Part shown: in pieces, positions 30,210 through 37,541 of the stretch
Layout of the letters: each line of letters opens with the position of its first letter
Numbering within the stretch: position 1 is the first letter of the stretch
DNA from: Paenisporosarcina indica
Lineage (GTDB): Bacteria; Bacillota; Bacilli; Bacillales_A; Planococcaceae
Assembly (NCBI RefSeq): GCF_001939075.1
Contig: NZ_MPTA01000006.1
Span: 124,001-188,000, forward strand
DNA length: 64,000 nucleotides
Direction: 5' to 3'
Notes under the pieces: generated by a model
The model's database searches: none
Told to the model about the DNA's origin: nothing
Seen by the model: only the letters and a program-made list of their open reading frames with translations
Made by a program: the position numbers and the translations under genes

Positions 30210-31754
30210 ATGTGTGCACTTGAATTGCCGAAAACCACAAAATCATATTGGAGAAAAAAACGGTCAAACAAAACATTTCCATCAATGGATACGGACATCA
30301 CCACAGAAGTGTGTATAGTCGGGGCCGGGATTTCAGGTGTTACCGCCGCATATGTTCTCGCTAAAGCAGGTGTTCGTGTAACAGTTATTGAGGGCAGTAA
30401 AATCGTCAGTGGGACTACGGGTTTTACGACAGCTAAAATAACTGCACAGCACGACGTTATTTACGATGAGTTGATCCAAACATTTGGGATGACGCAAGCT
30501 CGTCAATATTTCGATGCCAATCAACAAGCTCTCAAACAGATAAAAAAGTGGATAAACGAACTTTCCATAGATTGTGATTTTGAAGAACGACATGCCGTTC
30601 TCTATGCACAAACATCTAAAGGCGTTGAACAATTACATACGGAGAAATCGGCTTATGACAAACTTGGCATCCCCGGTGAATTGTCAACTTCCAAAAATGA
30701 ACTCCCGTTTCCAGTTAGCGAAACATTAACTTTACCAAATCAAGCTCAATTTCATCCTGTCAAATATATCAACAGATTAGTTCAGGAAGCGCAGAAATTG
30801 GGTGTGACTTTTTACGAAAACACGAGGGCAGACTCTCTAACACAAGGTGACGAAATTTTAATAGAAACAACTGAAGGGAAAAAAATCTACGCGAAGAATG
30901 TTCTAGTAACCAGCCACTTTCCATTTAACGATAAAAACGGACTCTATTTTTCGCGCTTGTCACCTCAACGTTCATATGCAGTATGTGTAAAAGTACCTAG
31001 CACCGAGCTAAAAGGAATGTATATCAATGTAGAAACAACCTCTCGTTCCATTCGAACTGCGAAAGGTGACAAAGGAGAAAGCTACATCATTATTGGAGGG
31101 GAAGGGCACAAAACGGGACAACATGATGACACCACTCATGAGTATTCTACTGTCGAGCGGTATGAAACACTAATTCAATTCGCAAAACAGCATTTCCCCG
31201 TCGAGTCAATTGACACTCATTGGTCGGCTCAGGACTATGAAACACTTGATCGCCTTCCTTACATCGGTGAAATGTCATCGGGCTTACAAAATGTATTTGT
31301 CGCAACTGGCTTTTCTAAATGGGGTATGACAAAAGGTACCGCTGCCGGCTTATTACTTGCTGATCTTGCACAAAACAAATTTAATCCATTTAAAGATTTA
31401 TTTTTACCAACTCGAACAAAAATGAAAAAAGAAGACATTAAACACCTTGTAAAAATGAATGCAAATGTTGCGAAAGAGTTGGTGAGCGGTAAATTTGATC
31501 GGCCAACCGATTCAGTGGAGGATTTAAACAATGATGAAGGACGCATCGTCATGATGGATAACCAAAAAACGGGTGCGTATAAAGATAAAAATGGAAAACT
31601 CCACTTAGTCAAACCTACATGTACACATTTGGGATGTGACGTGCACTGGAATGATGGTGAACGGTCATGGGATTGCCCTTGTCACGGTTCACGCTTCTCC
31701 TATAAAGGAGAGGTATTAGAAGGTCCAGCTGTGGAACCTCTTAAGCGTAAGTAA
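30210..31754 (+). CDS. FAD-dependent oxidoreductase with C-terminal Rieske [2Fe-2S] domain
   Basis: A 514-aa fusion protein. The N-terminal DadA/GlcD-like FAD domain has VGAGISGVTAAYVLAKAG near residues 36-53 and a second FAD contact near ATGFSKWGMTKG. The last ~90 residues form a Rieske centre with CTHLGCDVHW and CPCHGSRF, so both Cys-x-His and Cys-x2-His pairs are intact. It resembles B. subtilis YhfW. The substrate is unknown. The start GAGGGG/ATG leader is good; no signal peptide. Confidence 0.92.
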   Translation: MCALELPKTTKSYWRKKRSNKTFPSMDTDITTEVCIVGAGISGVTAAYVLAKAGVRVTVIEGSKIVSGTTGFTTAKITAQHDVIYDELIQTFGMTQARQYFDANQQALKQIKKWINELSIDCDFEERHAVLYAQTSKGVEQLHTEKSAYDKLGIPGELSTSKNELPFPVSETLTLPNQAQFHPVKYINRLVQEAQKLGVTFYENTRADSLTQGDEILIETTEGKKIYAKNVLVTSHFPFNDKNGLYFSRLSPQRSYAVCVKVPSTELKGMYINVETTSRSIRTAKGDKGESYIIIGGEGHKTGQHDDTTHEYSTVERYETLIQFAKQHFPVESIDTHWSAQDYETLDRLPYIGEMSSGLQNVFVATGFSKWGMTKGTAAGLLLADLAQNKFNPFKDLFLPTRTKMKKEDIKHLVKMNANVAKELVSGKFDRPTDSVEDLNNDEGRIVMMDNQKTGAYKDKNGKLHLVKPTCTHLGCDVHWNDGERSWDCPCHGSRFSYKGEVLEGPAVEPLKRK

Positions 31755-31781
31755 TTTGTCGTCTGAGAATTTTAGCTAATG

Positions 31782-31807
31782 GTTTTTCTCATAACTAATT
31801 GGGGTAC
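31782..31807 (+). promoter_or_regulatory. SigB-like promoter of the alcohol dehydrogenase
   Basis: GTTTTT (31782-31787), 14-base spacer, GGGTAC (31802-31807), close to the general-stress consensus GTTTAA-N12-15-GGGTAT. It lies 51 bases before the ATG. Confidence 0.5.
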
Positions 31808-31858
31808 AGTAGTTAAATAATTGAATATCCATAACTTTCACTCAAGGAGGATGATTTA

Positions 31859-32998
31859 ATGAAGGCAGTAACATTTCAAGGAGCAAAAGATGTGAAGGTA
31901 AAAGAAGTTCCAGATGCAAAATTGGAGAAAAAAGACGATATAATCGTCCGCATTACATCCACCGCAATTTGTGGTTCCGATCTCCATATTTATCGTGGTG
32001 CCCTGCCTGCCAAAAAAGATTATGTCATTGGCCATGAACCTATGGGAATTGTAGAGGAAGTCGGTCCTGAAGTAACGAAGGTTAAAAAGGGAGATCGAGT
32101 TGTTCTTCCGTTCAATGTATCTTGTGGTGATTGCTACTATTGTAATCATGATTTAGAAAGCCAATGTGATAACTCAAATGATAATCCAACTGTAGATACT
32201 GGTGGGTATTTTGGATTTACAGAAAGATACGGAAACTATGCGGGTGGTCAAGCGGAATTTTTGCGTGTTCCATATGGGAACTTCATGCCATTCGTAATTC
32301 CTCCTTCATGTGAATTAGAAGATGAATCTCTCCTATTCCTTTCAGATGTTCTCCCGACTGCTTATTGGAGTGTTGAAAGCTCCGGCATGAAAGCTGGAGA
32401 TACTGTAGCTGTATTGGGGTCAGGTCCAGTTGGTCTTATGGCTCAAAAATTTGCGTGGATGAAAGGGGCAAAACGCGTCATCGCCGTGGATCACCTGCCT
32501 TATAGACTCAAACACGCAATTAAAATGAATAATGTAGAAGCTTTTAATTTTGATGAATATGATGACATGGGTGCACACATCAAGGAAATTACTAACGGTG
32601 GTGTGGACGTGGTCATCGACTGTGTAGGGATGGATGGGAAATTGTCTGCGATCGAAAAAGTGGAACAAAAACTGAAACTTCAAGGTGGGACATTAAGTGC
32701 GATTGACATTGGATTGAATTCGGTCCGTAAATTTGGGACCATTCAATTGACCGGGGTATATGGCTCGTTGTATAACATGTTCCCGCTAGGAAACATCTTC
32801 GAACGAAATGTGACGTTGAAAATGGGGCAAGCGCCAGTCATTCATTACATGCCCCTACTATTTGATAAAATCACAAAAGGTGAATTCGATCCAACTGAAA
32901 TAATTACGCATAAAGTACCGTTAGATCAAGCGAGTAAAGCATATCAAACTTTTCACGATCATGAAGATGAAAGCATTAAATTCATATTAAAACCATAG
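31859..32998 (+). CDS. Zinc-dependent alcohol dehydrogenase (formaldehyde-dehydrogenase-like)
   Basis: A 379-aa medium-chain dehydrogenase. Catalytic zinc ligands are Cys in AICGSDLHIY, His-Glu in GHEPMG, and a later Asp/Cys position; structural zinc cysteines occur in CGDCYYCNHDLESQC (four cysteines). The NAD-binding site is VLGSGPVGLMA near residues 184-194. It resembles glutathione-independent formaldehyde dehydrogenase-type proteins common as stress genes in Bacillales. AAGGAGG precedes the ATG and a terminator follows. Confidence 0.9.
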   Translation: MKAVTFQGAKDVKVKEVPDAKLEKKDDIIVRITSTAICGSDLHIYRGALPAKKDYVIGHEPMGIVEEVGPEVTKVKKGDRVVLPFNVSCGDCYYCNHDLESQCDNSNDNPTVDTGGYFGFTERYGNYAGGQAEFLRVPYGNFMPFVIPPSCELEDESLLFLSDVLPTAYWSVESSGMKAGDTVAVLGSGPVGLMAQKFAWMKGAKRVIAVDHLPYRLKHAIKMNNVEAFNFDEYDDMGAHIKEITNGGVDVVIDCVGMDGKLSAIEKVEQKLKLQGGTLSAIDIGLNSVRKFGTIQLTGVYGSLYNMFPLGNIFERNVTLKMGQAPVIHYMPLLFDKITKGEFDPTEIITHKVPLDQASKAYQTFHDHEDESIKFILKP

Positions 32999-33012
32999 TT
33001 CCACATAGCATG

Positions 33013-33050
33013 AAATCCCCGTAAGCAGAAATTTGCTAACGGGGATTTTT
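33013..33050. terminator. Terminator after the alcohol dehydrogenase
   Basis: AAATCCCCGTAAGCA / TTGCTAACGGGGATTTTT; also serves the convergent small gene at 33053. Confidence 0.88.
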
Positions 33051-33052
33051 AA

Positions 33053-33271
33053 TTAGAACTGCATGGCATCTAGGTTCATATGGCTTTTTACAATCTCTGC
33101 ACATTCACCTATGATGGGAAGTAAGGAAGTTGTGGCGTATACCACAAGCATAGTGAAAAAAGTAATTGCTATAAAATGAATTGGCTTGGCTAATATTATT
33201 TTTCTAACAGAAGTTATCAAACCTAAGGCAATATGATCAACTACTATTACAGCATGCTTCAATTCCTTCAC
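33053..33271 (-). CDS. Small membrane protein, unknown
   Basis: A ~69-72 aa protein with one clear hydrophobic segment (PIHFIAITFFTMLVVYATTSLLPII) after a basic N-terminal half and a polar tail ending in MNLDAMQF. Start is either GTG at 33271, directly abutting GGGAGGA, or TTG at 33262 at normal spacing; the latter is preferred. It is divergent from the regulator gene at 33500 and shares the repeat-rich region in between. A link to that regulator is only a possibility. Confidence 0.55.
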   Translation of the reverse strand: MKELKHAVIVVDHIALGLITSVRKIILAKPIHFIAITFFTMLVVYATTSLLPIIGECAEIVKSHMNLDAMQF

Positions 33272-33334
33272 TCCTCCCTGTTCTAAGTTAAATTCTCGCT
33301 TGTTTCTTCTCTAGTATTATTCTACTTGAAAAAA

Positions 33335-33364
33335 ACGTCGAAAAATGTCGAAAAAGTTGGGAAA
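33335..33364 (+). repeat. Three head-to-tail 10-bp repeats upstream of regulator 1
   Basis: ACGTCGAAAA, ATGTCGAAAA and AGTTGGGAAA follow each other exactly at 10-base spacing (one helical turn). The last unit also occurs upstream of the second regulator. Confidence 0.65.
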
Positions 33365-33395
33365 GTTTTCACATTCTGATGCTAATAATAACGAT

Positions 33396-33417
33396 TTCAA
33401 GAAATATATTTCTTGAA
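33396..33417. promoter_or_regulatory. Perfect 22-bp palindrome upstream of regulator 1
   Basis: Arms TTCAAGAAA and TTTCTTGAA around TATA, 83 bases before the GTG start; a candidate operator for a dimeric helix-turn-helix protein. Confidence 0.6.
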
Positions 33418-33499
33418 TGAACTTTTGTTTAAAGTTTGGTCAACATATAGTAGGATTAAGGTTAGATTTGTAAATTAACGTAAATGAGGAGACTGGCTT

Positions 33500-34792
33500 G
33501 TGAATAATTTTGGACACGTAATTAAACTAGAGCGAATTAGAAGGAATATGAAGCAAATATCACTTGCTCAAGGGATTTGTACACCTTCCTATCTCAGTAA
33601 AATAGAGAATAACTCTATCGTGCCCAGTCAAGAAGTAGTCGATTTATTGCTTAACCGACTTGAACTATCTGTTATCCAAAACAATAATATCGACGATGAA
33701 AGTTATCTCAAAAAAATAAGAGAAATCTATTTTAATGCGATCATGAACAAGGATCGCGAACTTACAGCCAAACAATTGAAAGAAATTAATGCTGAACGCT
33801 ATCTTTTTATAGATTCTACAAATTACTACACCTATCAGTTAATGGTCTTAAGATTAACGCTCATTGCTGCTCAAGATATTCAAAATGATACAAGTGAGTT
33901 GATCATGGCATTATCTGAGCTTTCCGGAAACTTTAATGACTACCAAATGTTTTTGTTTCACTCGAATGTAGGAAGTTATTACTCGTTCTTGTTGGATTAT
34001 AATTCAACCCTTCAGGCTTATGAAAAAGCAATTATTTATTCTAAGAAAATAAATATTGAACCATGGGAAGAAGCAGATTTTAATTATGTGTTAGGACATT
34101 GTTATTTAACCCAACAGCGTTGGGTTATTTCAATAGAATATATTCAAAGAGCATTAGAGTACTTTAAAGGTGGGTTCTATAATACTCGGGCAATTGAATG
34201 CTACTTGGTTTTGGCTATCGCTCAAGATGCTTCATTTCAATTAGATGAAGCTATGGAAAATTTATTACTAGCTCAGAAAATTTCGACACAACTAAACCTA
34301 AAAGAAAATTTCCCACTTATAAAACAAAACATAGGTACCTTTGCCTCTAGAAAAGGACTGTCACAAGAAGCCATTCAATATTTTATGGAAAGTCTTGAGC
34401 ATAGAGATGATAATGATGAAAAAATATACCCAATCTATTCTCTGGTCAAAGAATACTCAAAATTAAATAACGCCGAGCAAGTCATCAAGTGGGCTGAAAT
34501 GGGGATTTCATTAATTAATGAAAGTCAGAATCCATCACTTCAAACATATGCACATCACCTTAATGTTTATTTGACAAAAGAATCTGATCCAAATCAATTT
34601 GAAAAAGCAGTAATAAATGCCTATCAATTCTTTAGAGATAATAAAGACTATCGCCATACTCAGAAATACGCATTGTTATTAGGGAATTATTATTTTAAAA
34701 ATAATAAATATAAAAACGCTGCCAAATATTTTGCCATATCGAACGAATATATGTTTAAAAAGCAGAATATCTCTCATTGGGAAGACCTATGA
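33500..34792 (+). CDS. Helix-turn-helix/TPR regulator, RRNPP type (paralogue 1)
   Basis: A 430-aa cytoplasmic regulator. Residues ~5-60 form an Xre-type helix-turn-helix (RIRRNMKQISLAQGICTPSYLSKIENN). The remainder is all-helical with TPR-like units, for example YSFLLDYNSTLQAYEKAIIYSKKI near 165-190 and IGTFASRKGLSQEAIQYFMESL near 270-295, as in NprR and PlcR, whose TPRs bind imported signalling peptides. The start is GTG, with GAGGAGA upstream. It is paralogous to the gene at 35459, both ending in WEDL. No peptide gene follows: the stop runs into a 21-bp terminator stem. Which genes it controls is unknown. Confidence 0.85.
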   Translation: MNNFGHVIKLERIRRNMKQISLAQGICTPSYLSKIENNSIVPSQEVVDLLLNRLELSVIQNNNIDDESYLKKIREIYFNAIMNKDRELTAKQLKEINAERYLFIDSTNYYTYQLMVLRLTLIAAQDIQNDTSELIMALSELSGNFNDYQMFLFHSNVGSYYSFLLDYNSTLQAYEKAIIYSKKINIEPWEEADFNYVLGHCYLTQQRWVISIEYIQRALEYFKGGFYNTRAIECYLVLAIAQDASFQLDEAMENLLLAQKISTQLNLKENFPLIKQNIGTFASRKGLSQEAIQYFMESLEHRDDNDEKIYPIYSLVKEYSKLNNAEQVIKWAEMGISLINESQNPSLQTYAHHLNVYLTKESDPNQFEKAVINAYQFFRDNKDYRHTQKYALLLGNYYFKNNKYKNAAKYFAISNEYMFKKQNISHWEDL

Positions 34793-34798
34793 AATTTG

Positions 34799-34848
34799 AA
34801 AAGCCTGTAACTATTTCCCGAGGTCGGGGGAAATAGTTACAGGCTTTT
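34799..34848 (+). terminator. Very long terminator stem after regulator 1
   Basis: A perfect stem of about 20 pairs (GCCTGTAACTATTTCCC / GGGAAATAGTTACAGGC plus flanking A and T) begins a few bases after the stop codon. Confidence 0.92.
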
Positions 34849-34893
34849 CGATATATGTCAGAAACACTGGCGGCAGTGTCTTTGAACGCAATA

Positions 34894-35190
34894 TTAACTT
34901 GCTGTAGTGTAAATTAAACAACCTTGTTCATAATCGATATAATAACTGTTAATTTTCTGAGAAGAAATAATGGCTTCTTCATTCATTTGTTGATAGGCAA
35001 TACGATTATTTACTTTGCTTATTGCAAATCCTTCTTCTTGAATGTTCACTAACAATACGTCGCCAACTTTCATATCAAGAGTTAGATCATCAGTTGGAAC
35101 AACCAATACGTTCGATTCACTTGGAAATTCTAACAAAACTGCTAAATCATCTTCAAAACGATCCAATTTATACATTCTGCCAATAAACAT
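34894..35190 (-). CDS. DUF3006-like small protein
   Basis: A 98-aa soluble protein. Residues 8-55 (KLDRFEDDLAVLLEF ... VVPTDDLTLDMKVGDVLLV) fit the DUF3006 pattern of a small beta-barrel: a DRFE start, a proline before the DL, and a closing GD. A C-terminal extension of ~35 residues is not part of that pattern. It lies between the two regulator paralogues and is divergent from the second, sharing the inverted-repeat region upstream. Function is unknown. Confidence 0.62.
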   Translation of the reverse strand: MFIGRMYKLDRFEDDLAVLLEFPSESNVLVVPTDDLTLDMKVGDVLLVNIQEEGFAISKVNNRIAYQQMNEEAIISSQKINSYYIDYEQGCLIYTTAS

Positions 35191-35344
35191 ACTGACCAGC
35201 TCCCTTTAATTTGATAATTTCACTGAGTTTGAAAGTTATTAATTGCTAAATATTCTTAATAAACGTAGAATTTAAAGTAACTAGATGGCTTTCCTAGTTA
35301 CAATCTAATCATAAGTCGTTAAGATGAAATAAGAAAGAAAATCA

Positions 35345-35408
35345 AGTTGGGAAACTTTTTTCCAAAACATCAGTTTTATCGCAGTTTTTTACTCACTGTT
35401 TCCCAACT
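35345..35408. promoter_or_regulatory. Inverted repeat upstream of regulator 2
   Basis: AGTTGGGAAAC (35345-35355) and GTTTCCCAACT (35398-35408) are perfect reverse complements 42 bases apart. The left arm shares its first ten bases with the third repeat unit upstream of regulator 1. The right arm is 50 bases before the ATG. Confidence 0.65.
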
Positions 35409-35458
35409 ACAAGTAGTAGATATTACTCAATGACTCAAGTAGTATAAAAGGTGGATAT

Positions 35459-36748
35459 ATGAATAATATCGGTTTGCTCATCAAAATGTCGCGCATACAA
35501 CAGAATATGAAACAAGTAAGCCTTGCCAAAGGGATTTGTTCAACTTCCTACTTAAGTAAAATTGAGAACAACCAAACTATACCTAGTGAAGATGTCCTAC
35601 AACTTTTACTGGAAAGACTTAATTTAGATTATGAAGATCTTTCTACTGAACAGGAAATGGAATTCTTATCCAACCTTTATTTACTTTATAAAGAAGCAAT
35701 TATTGATAGAAATAAAGATGAGATCAAAGAAAAGCTTGTTTCTTATAAGGAAAGAAATTTTCTTTTTAAAGATGAAACGAATTTCTTTACATATAATCTC
35801 TATTTATTTCGCTTATATTTAATTACACAAGCAGATGTTGAAACTGTGAAAAATCTTATGAATTCTTTGGAGCAAATGAAAGAAAAGTTCGATGAAAGAC
35901 AAAACTTTATATTCAACAAAAACTGTGGCTTCTATTACTATTTAGTTAGAGATTTTAAAGTCGCATTAAACCATTTTGAAATTTCTTTAGATTTACTATC
36001 TAACTTTCACTTGGAAGAATGGGAACTCGCTGATTTCTATCATGCAATTAGCATGTCTTATCTTTCGAATAACCATTTATTAAACACGATTGAATATTCC
36101 ACAAAATCCTTAAATTATTATAAAGATAATTTGATTTTTGCTAGGGCAATTGATTGCTATATTGTCATTGGAATAGCTTATAAACATAATTTAAATTTTA
36201 AAAATGCAGAAGAAAATTTTCTGTTGGCAAAGAAAATTGTCATGAATTTTAAGTTAATCGAGTATAATGAGATTATCAATCACAATTTAGGTTCACTTGC
36301 TGCAATTCAAGGTGAATCAAAAAACGCGATTGAATATTATGAAGAAAGTCTTAAAAACTCGATTGGTGGAGAAAATTTTCTATTAACCATTTATACCATT
36401 TCCAAAGAATATTCCAAGCAGAATAATAGATTGATGGTAAATCATTGGTCAGATAAAGGGTTAATTTATATATCTACCCTTAATGAAGATGATTACAAGT
36501 CATATTACTATCACTTTAATATTTTCAAGTTATTGCATGAAAAGGATTCGGAATTTGAAAATATCATGGTAAATGCGATTGATTATTTTGAGAGTATAAA
36601 GGATTATCATCATGTCCATAAGTATTCAATATTATTGGGAAACAAGTATTCGGAAATCAGAAAATATAAAAATTCTACTCTATATTTACAAAAAGCAATA
36701 AGCTTTTCATATAAAATAAAATCTATTACTTACTGGGAGGATTTATAA
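35459..36748 (+). CDS. Helix-turn-helix/TPR regulator, RRNPP type (paralogue 2), with cognate peptide gene
   Basis: A 429-aa paralogue of the protein at 33500: helix-turn-helix at residues ~5-60 (RIQQNMKQVSLAKGICSTSYLSKIENN), then about nine helical hairpins of TPR type, ending YWEDL. Architecture and length match NprR/PlcR-type quorum regulators. Its TAA stop overlaps the ATG of a 46-codon secreted-peptide gene as TAATG, the arrangement expected of a receptor-peptide cassette. AT content is higher than in flanking housekeeping genes, compatible with horizontal transfer. Targets are unknown. Confidence 0.88.
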   Translation: MNNIGLLIKMSRIQQNMKQVSLAKGICSTSYLSKIENNQTIPSEDVLQLLLERLNLDYEDLSTEQEMEFLSNLYLLYKEAIIDRNKDEIKEKLVSYKERNFLFKDETNFFTYNLYLFRLYLITQADVETVKNLMNSLEQMKEKFDERQNFIFNKNCGFYYYLVRDFKVALNHFEISLDLLSNFHLEEWELADFYHAISMSYLSNNHLLNTIEYSTKSLNYYKDNLIFARAIDCYIVIGIAYKHNLNFKNAEENFLLAKKIVMNFKLIEYNEIINHNLGSLAAIQGESKNAIEYYEESLKNSIGGENFLLTIYTISKEYSKQNNRLMVNHWSDKGLIYISTLNEDDYKSYYYHFNIFKLLHEKDSEFENIMVNAIDYFESIKDYHHVHKYSILLGNKYSEIRKYKNSTLYLQKAISFSYKIKSITYWEDL

Positions 36749-36888
36749 TGAAGAAAAAATTATTAGCAGCTTTACTAGTAGCAACATTTTTGGTTAGTCT
36801 CGCTCAACCGTCTCAATCTCATGCGATAGATATGCTTCCAAGAATCACAAGCATCGAACCAGTTAACTTTGTAGCTTCAAACAACTAA
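36748..36888 (+). CDS. Secreted signalling pro-peptide (putative RRNPP ligand precursor)
   Basis: A 46-aa product starting MKKKLLAALLVATFLVSLAQ: a classic short signal peptide with three lysines and a hydrophobic core, and a plausible signal-peptidase site after SHA (residue 26). The remaining ~20 residues begin IDMLPRITSI and end NFVASNN. Translation starts at an ATG overlapping the regulator stop; GGGAGG lies eight bases before. This is the size and build of PapR, NprX and Phr precursors, which are exported, trimmed and re-imported by an oligopeptide permease. The active fragment cannot be told from sequence; a C-terminal 5-8-mer is the usual pattern. Confidence 0.82.
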   Translation: MKKKLLAALLVATFLVSLAQPSQSHAIDMLPRITSIEPVNFVASNN

Positions 36889-36890
36889 TA

Positions 36891-36935
36891 AAAAGCAGAA
36901 ACGACTTGAGTCATCTCCGGTCGTTTCTGCTTTTT
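36891..36935. terminator. Convergent terminator after the peptide gene
   Basis: AAAAGCAGAAACGAC / GTCGTTTCTGCTTTTT, three bases after the peptide stop, and overlapping the end of the convergent gene at 36934. Confidence 0.9.
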
Positions 36936-37098
36936 ATTTGATCTGTTTTTTTGATACTCCGTCCGATGAGGTATTTTCTAATTGTTTACTCAGATTTTTC
37001 CGTTTCATGGAGAGGAACAGTAATATGAGTAGTCCAATAATAAATACTGGGATTAAGAGTATTAAGACGGTGGTAAATATATCTCCCAAATTTATCAA
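36934..37098 (-). CDS. 54-aa single-pass membrane protein
   Basis: Read on the minus strand from TTG at 37098, seven bases after AAAGGGGG. The product starts MINLGDIFTT, has one strong transmembrane helix (VLILLIPVFIIGLLILLFL), then a basic MKRKN stop-transfer and a polar tail ending KKQIK. The strong ribosome site and clean hydropathy argue for a real gene. It is convergent with the signalling-peptide gene, and its stop lies in their shared terminator. Function is unknown. Confidence 0.68.
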   Translation of the reverse strand: MINLGDIFTTVLILLIPVFIIGLLILLFLSMKRKNLSKQLENTSSDGVSKKQIK

Positions 37099-37234
37099 TG
37101 TTATCCCCCTTTCCGTTTGTTCTATTTATAGATAGAATACGCTAGTTACGTTGAAAATGTTCAGTAAACTCAAGTTATCGACATATATTTTCTAAAAATT
37201 TCATGTCCATGATTATCGGAAAGTTATAAAACGA

Positions 37235-37267
37235 AAAGCCACCCTATTTAATGGGTGGCTTTCTTTT
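37235..37267. terminator. Orphan terminator hairpin
   Basis: AAAGCCACCC-TATTTAAT-GGGTGGCTTT followed by CTTTTT on the plus strand. Confidence 0.7.
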
Positions 37268-37467
37268 TATTTCCTGACAAATATTGATTCATATGGGTTA
37301 AACGGGACCTATTTTCTAATTTACAAAGCATAACAATTAACGCAGTTGATTGATCAAGTGCACACGGAGTCCATATTTAACACACCATGAGAATCGATAG
37401 CTAGGCAGCGAACTTGGTAGCCTTTGTTTTCCGTTTGATGGCTGCTCCTTCTAACACTTAAAATTAA

Positions 37468-37513
37468 AAGGGATGTGCAAATGACTTGAGTCACTTTGCT
37501 CATCCCCCTTTCT
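37468..37513 (-). terminator. Terminator of lcfB
   Basis: On the minus strand GGGGGATGAGCAAAGTGAC / GTCATTTGCACATCCC, then TTTTAATTTT. Confidence 0.82.
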
Positions 37514-37541
37514 TTTTGTTCATTTTATAGATGTGCATCAA

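Larger units (their letters stand above)
37099..37541. other. Intergenic region with two terminators, no gene seen
   Basis: A 443-base gap. It contains an orphan terminator-like hairpin (AAAGCCACCC / GGGTGGCTTT, 37235-37262) with no obvious gene feeding it, and the lcfB terminator near 37468. The stretch between them has no good ribosome site or open frame and may be a decayed locus or carry a small RNA. Confidence 0.5.

Noticed and set aside
33053-33271. The small membrane protein considered as the pro-peptide of regulator 1
   Set aside because: It is divergent, longer than usual precursors and has its hydrophobic segment in the middle instead of an N-terminal signal peptide; kept as an unrelated small gene.
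34790-34837. A 15-codon ATG frame overlapping the stop of regulator 1, considered as a signalling peptide
   Set aside because: It has no signal peptide and is made almost entirely of the terminator stem.
36938-37135. A 65-codon plus-strand frame
   Set aside because: It mirrors the 54-aa membrane protein on the minus strand, which has the better ribosome site and hydropathy.
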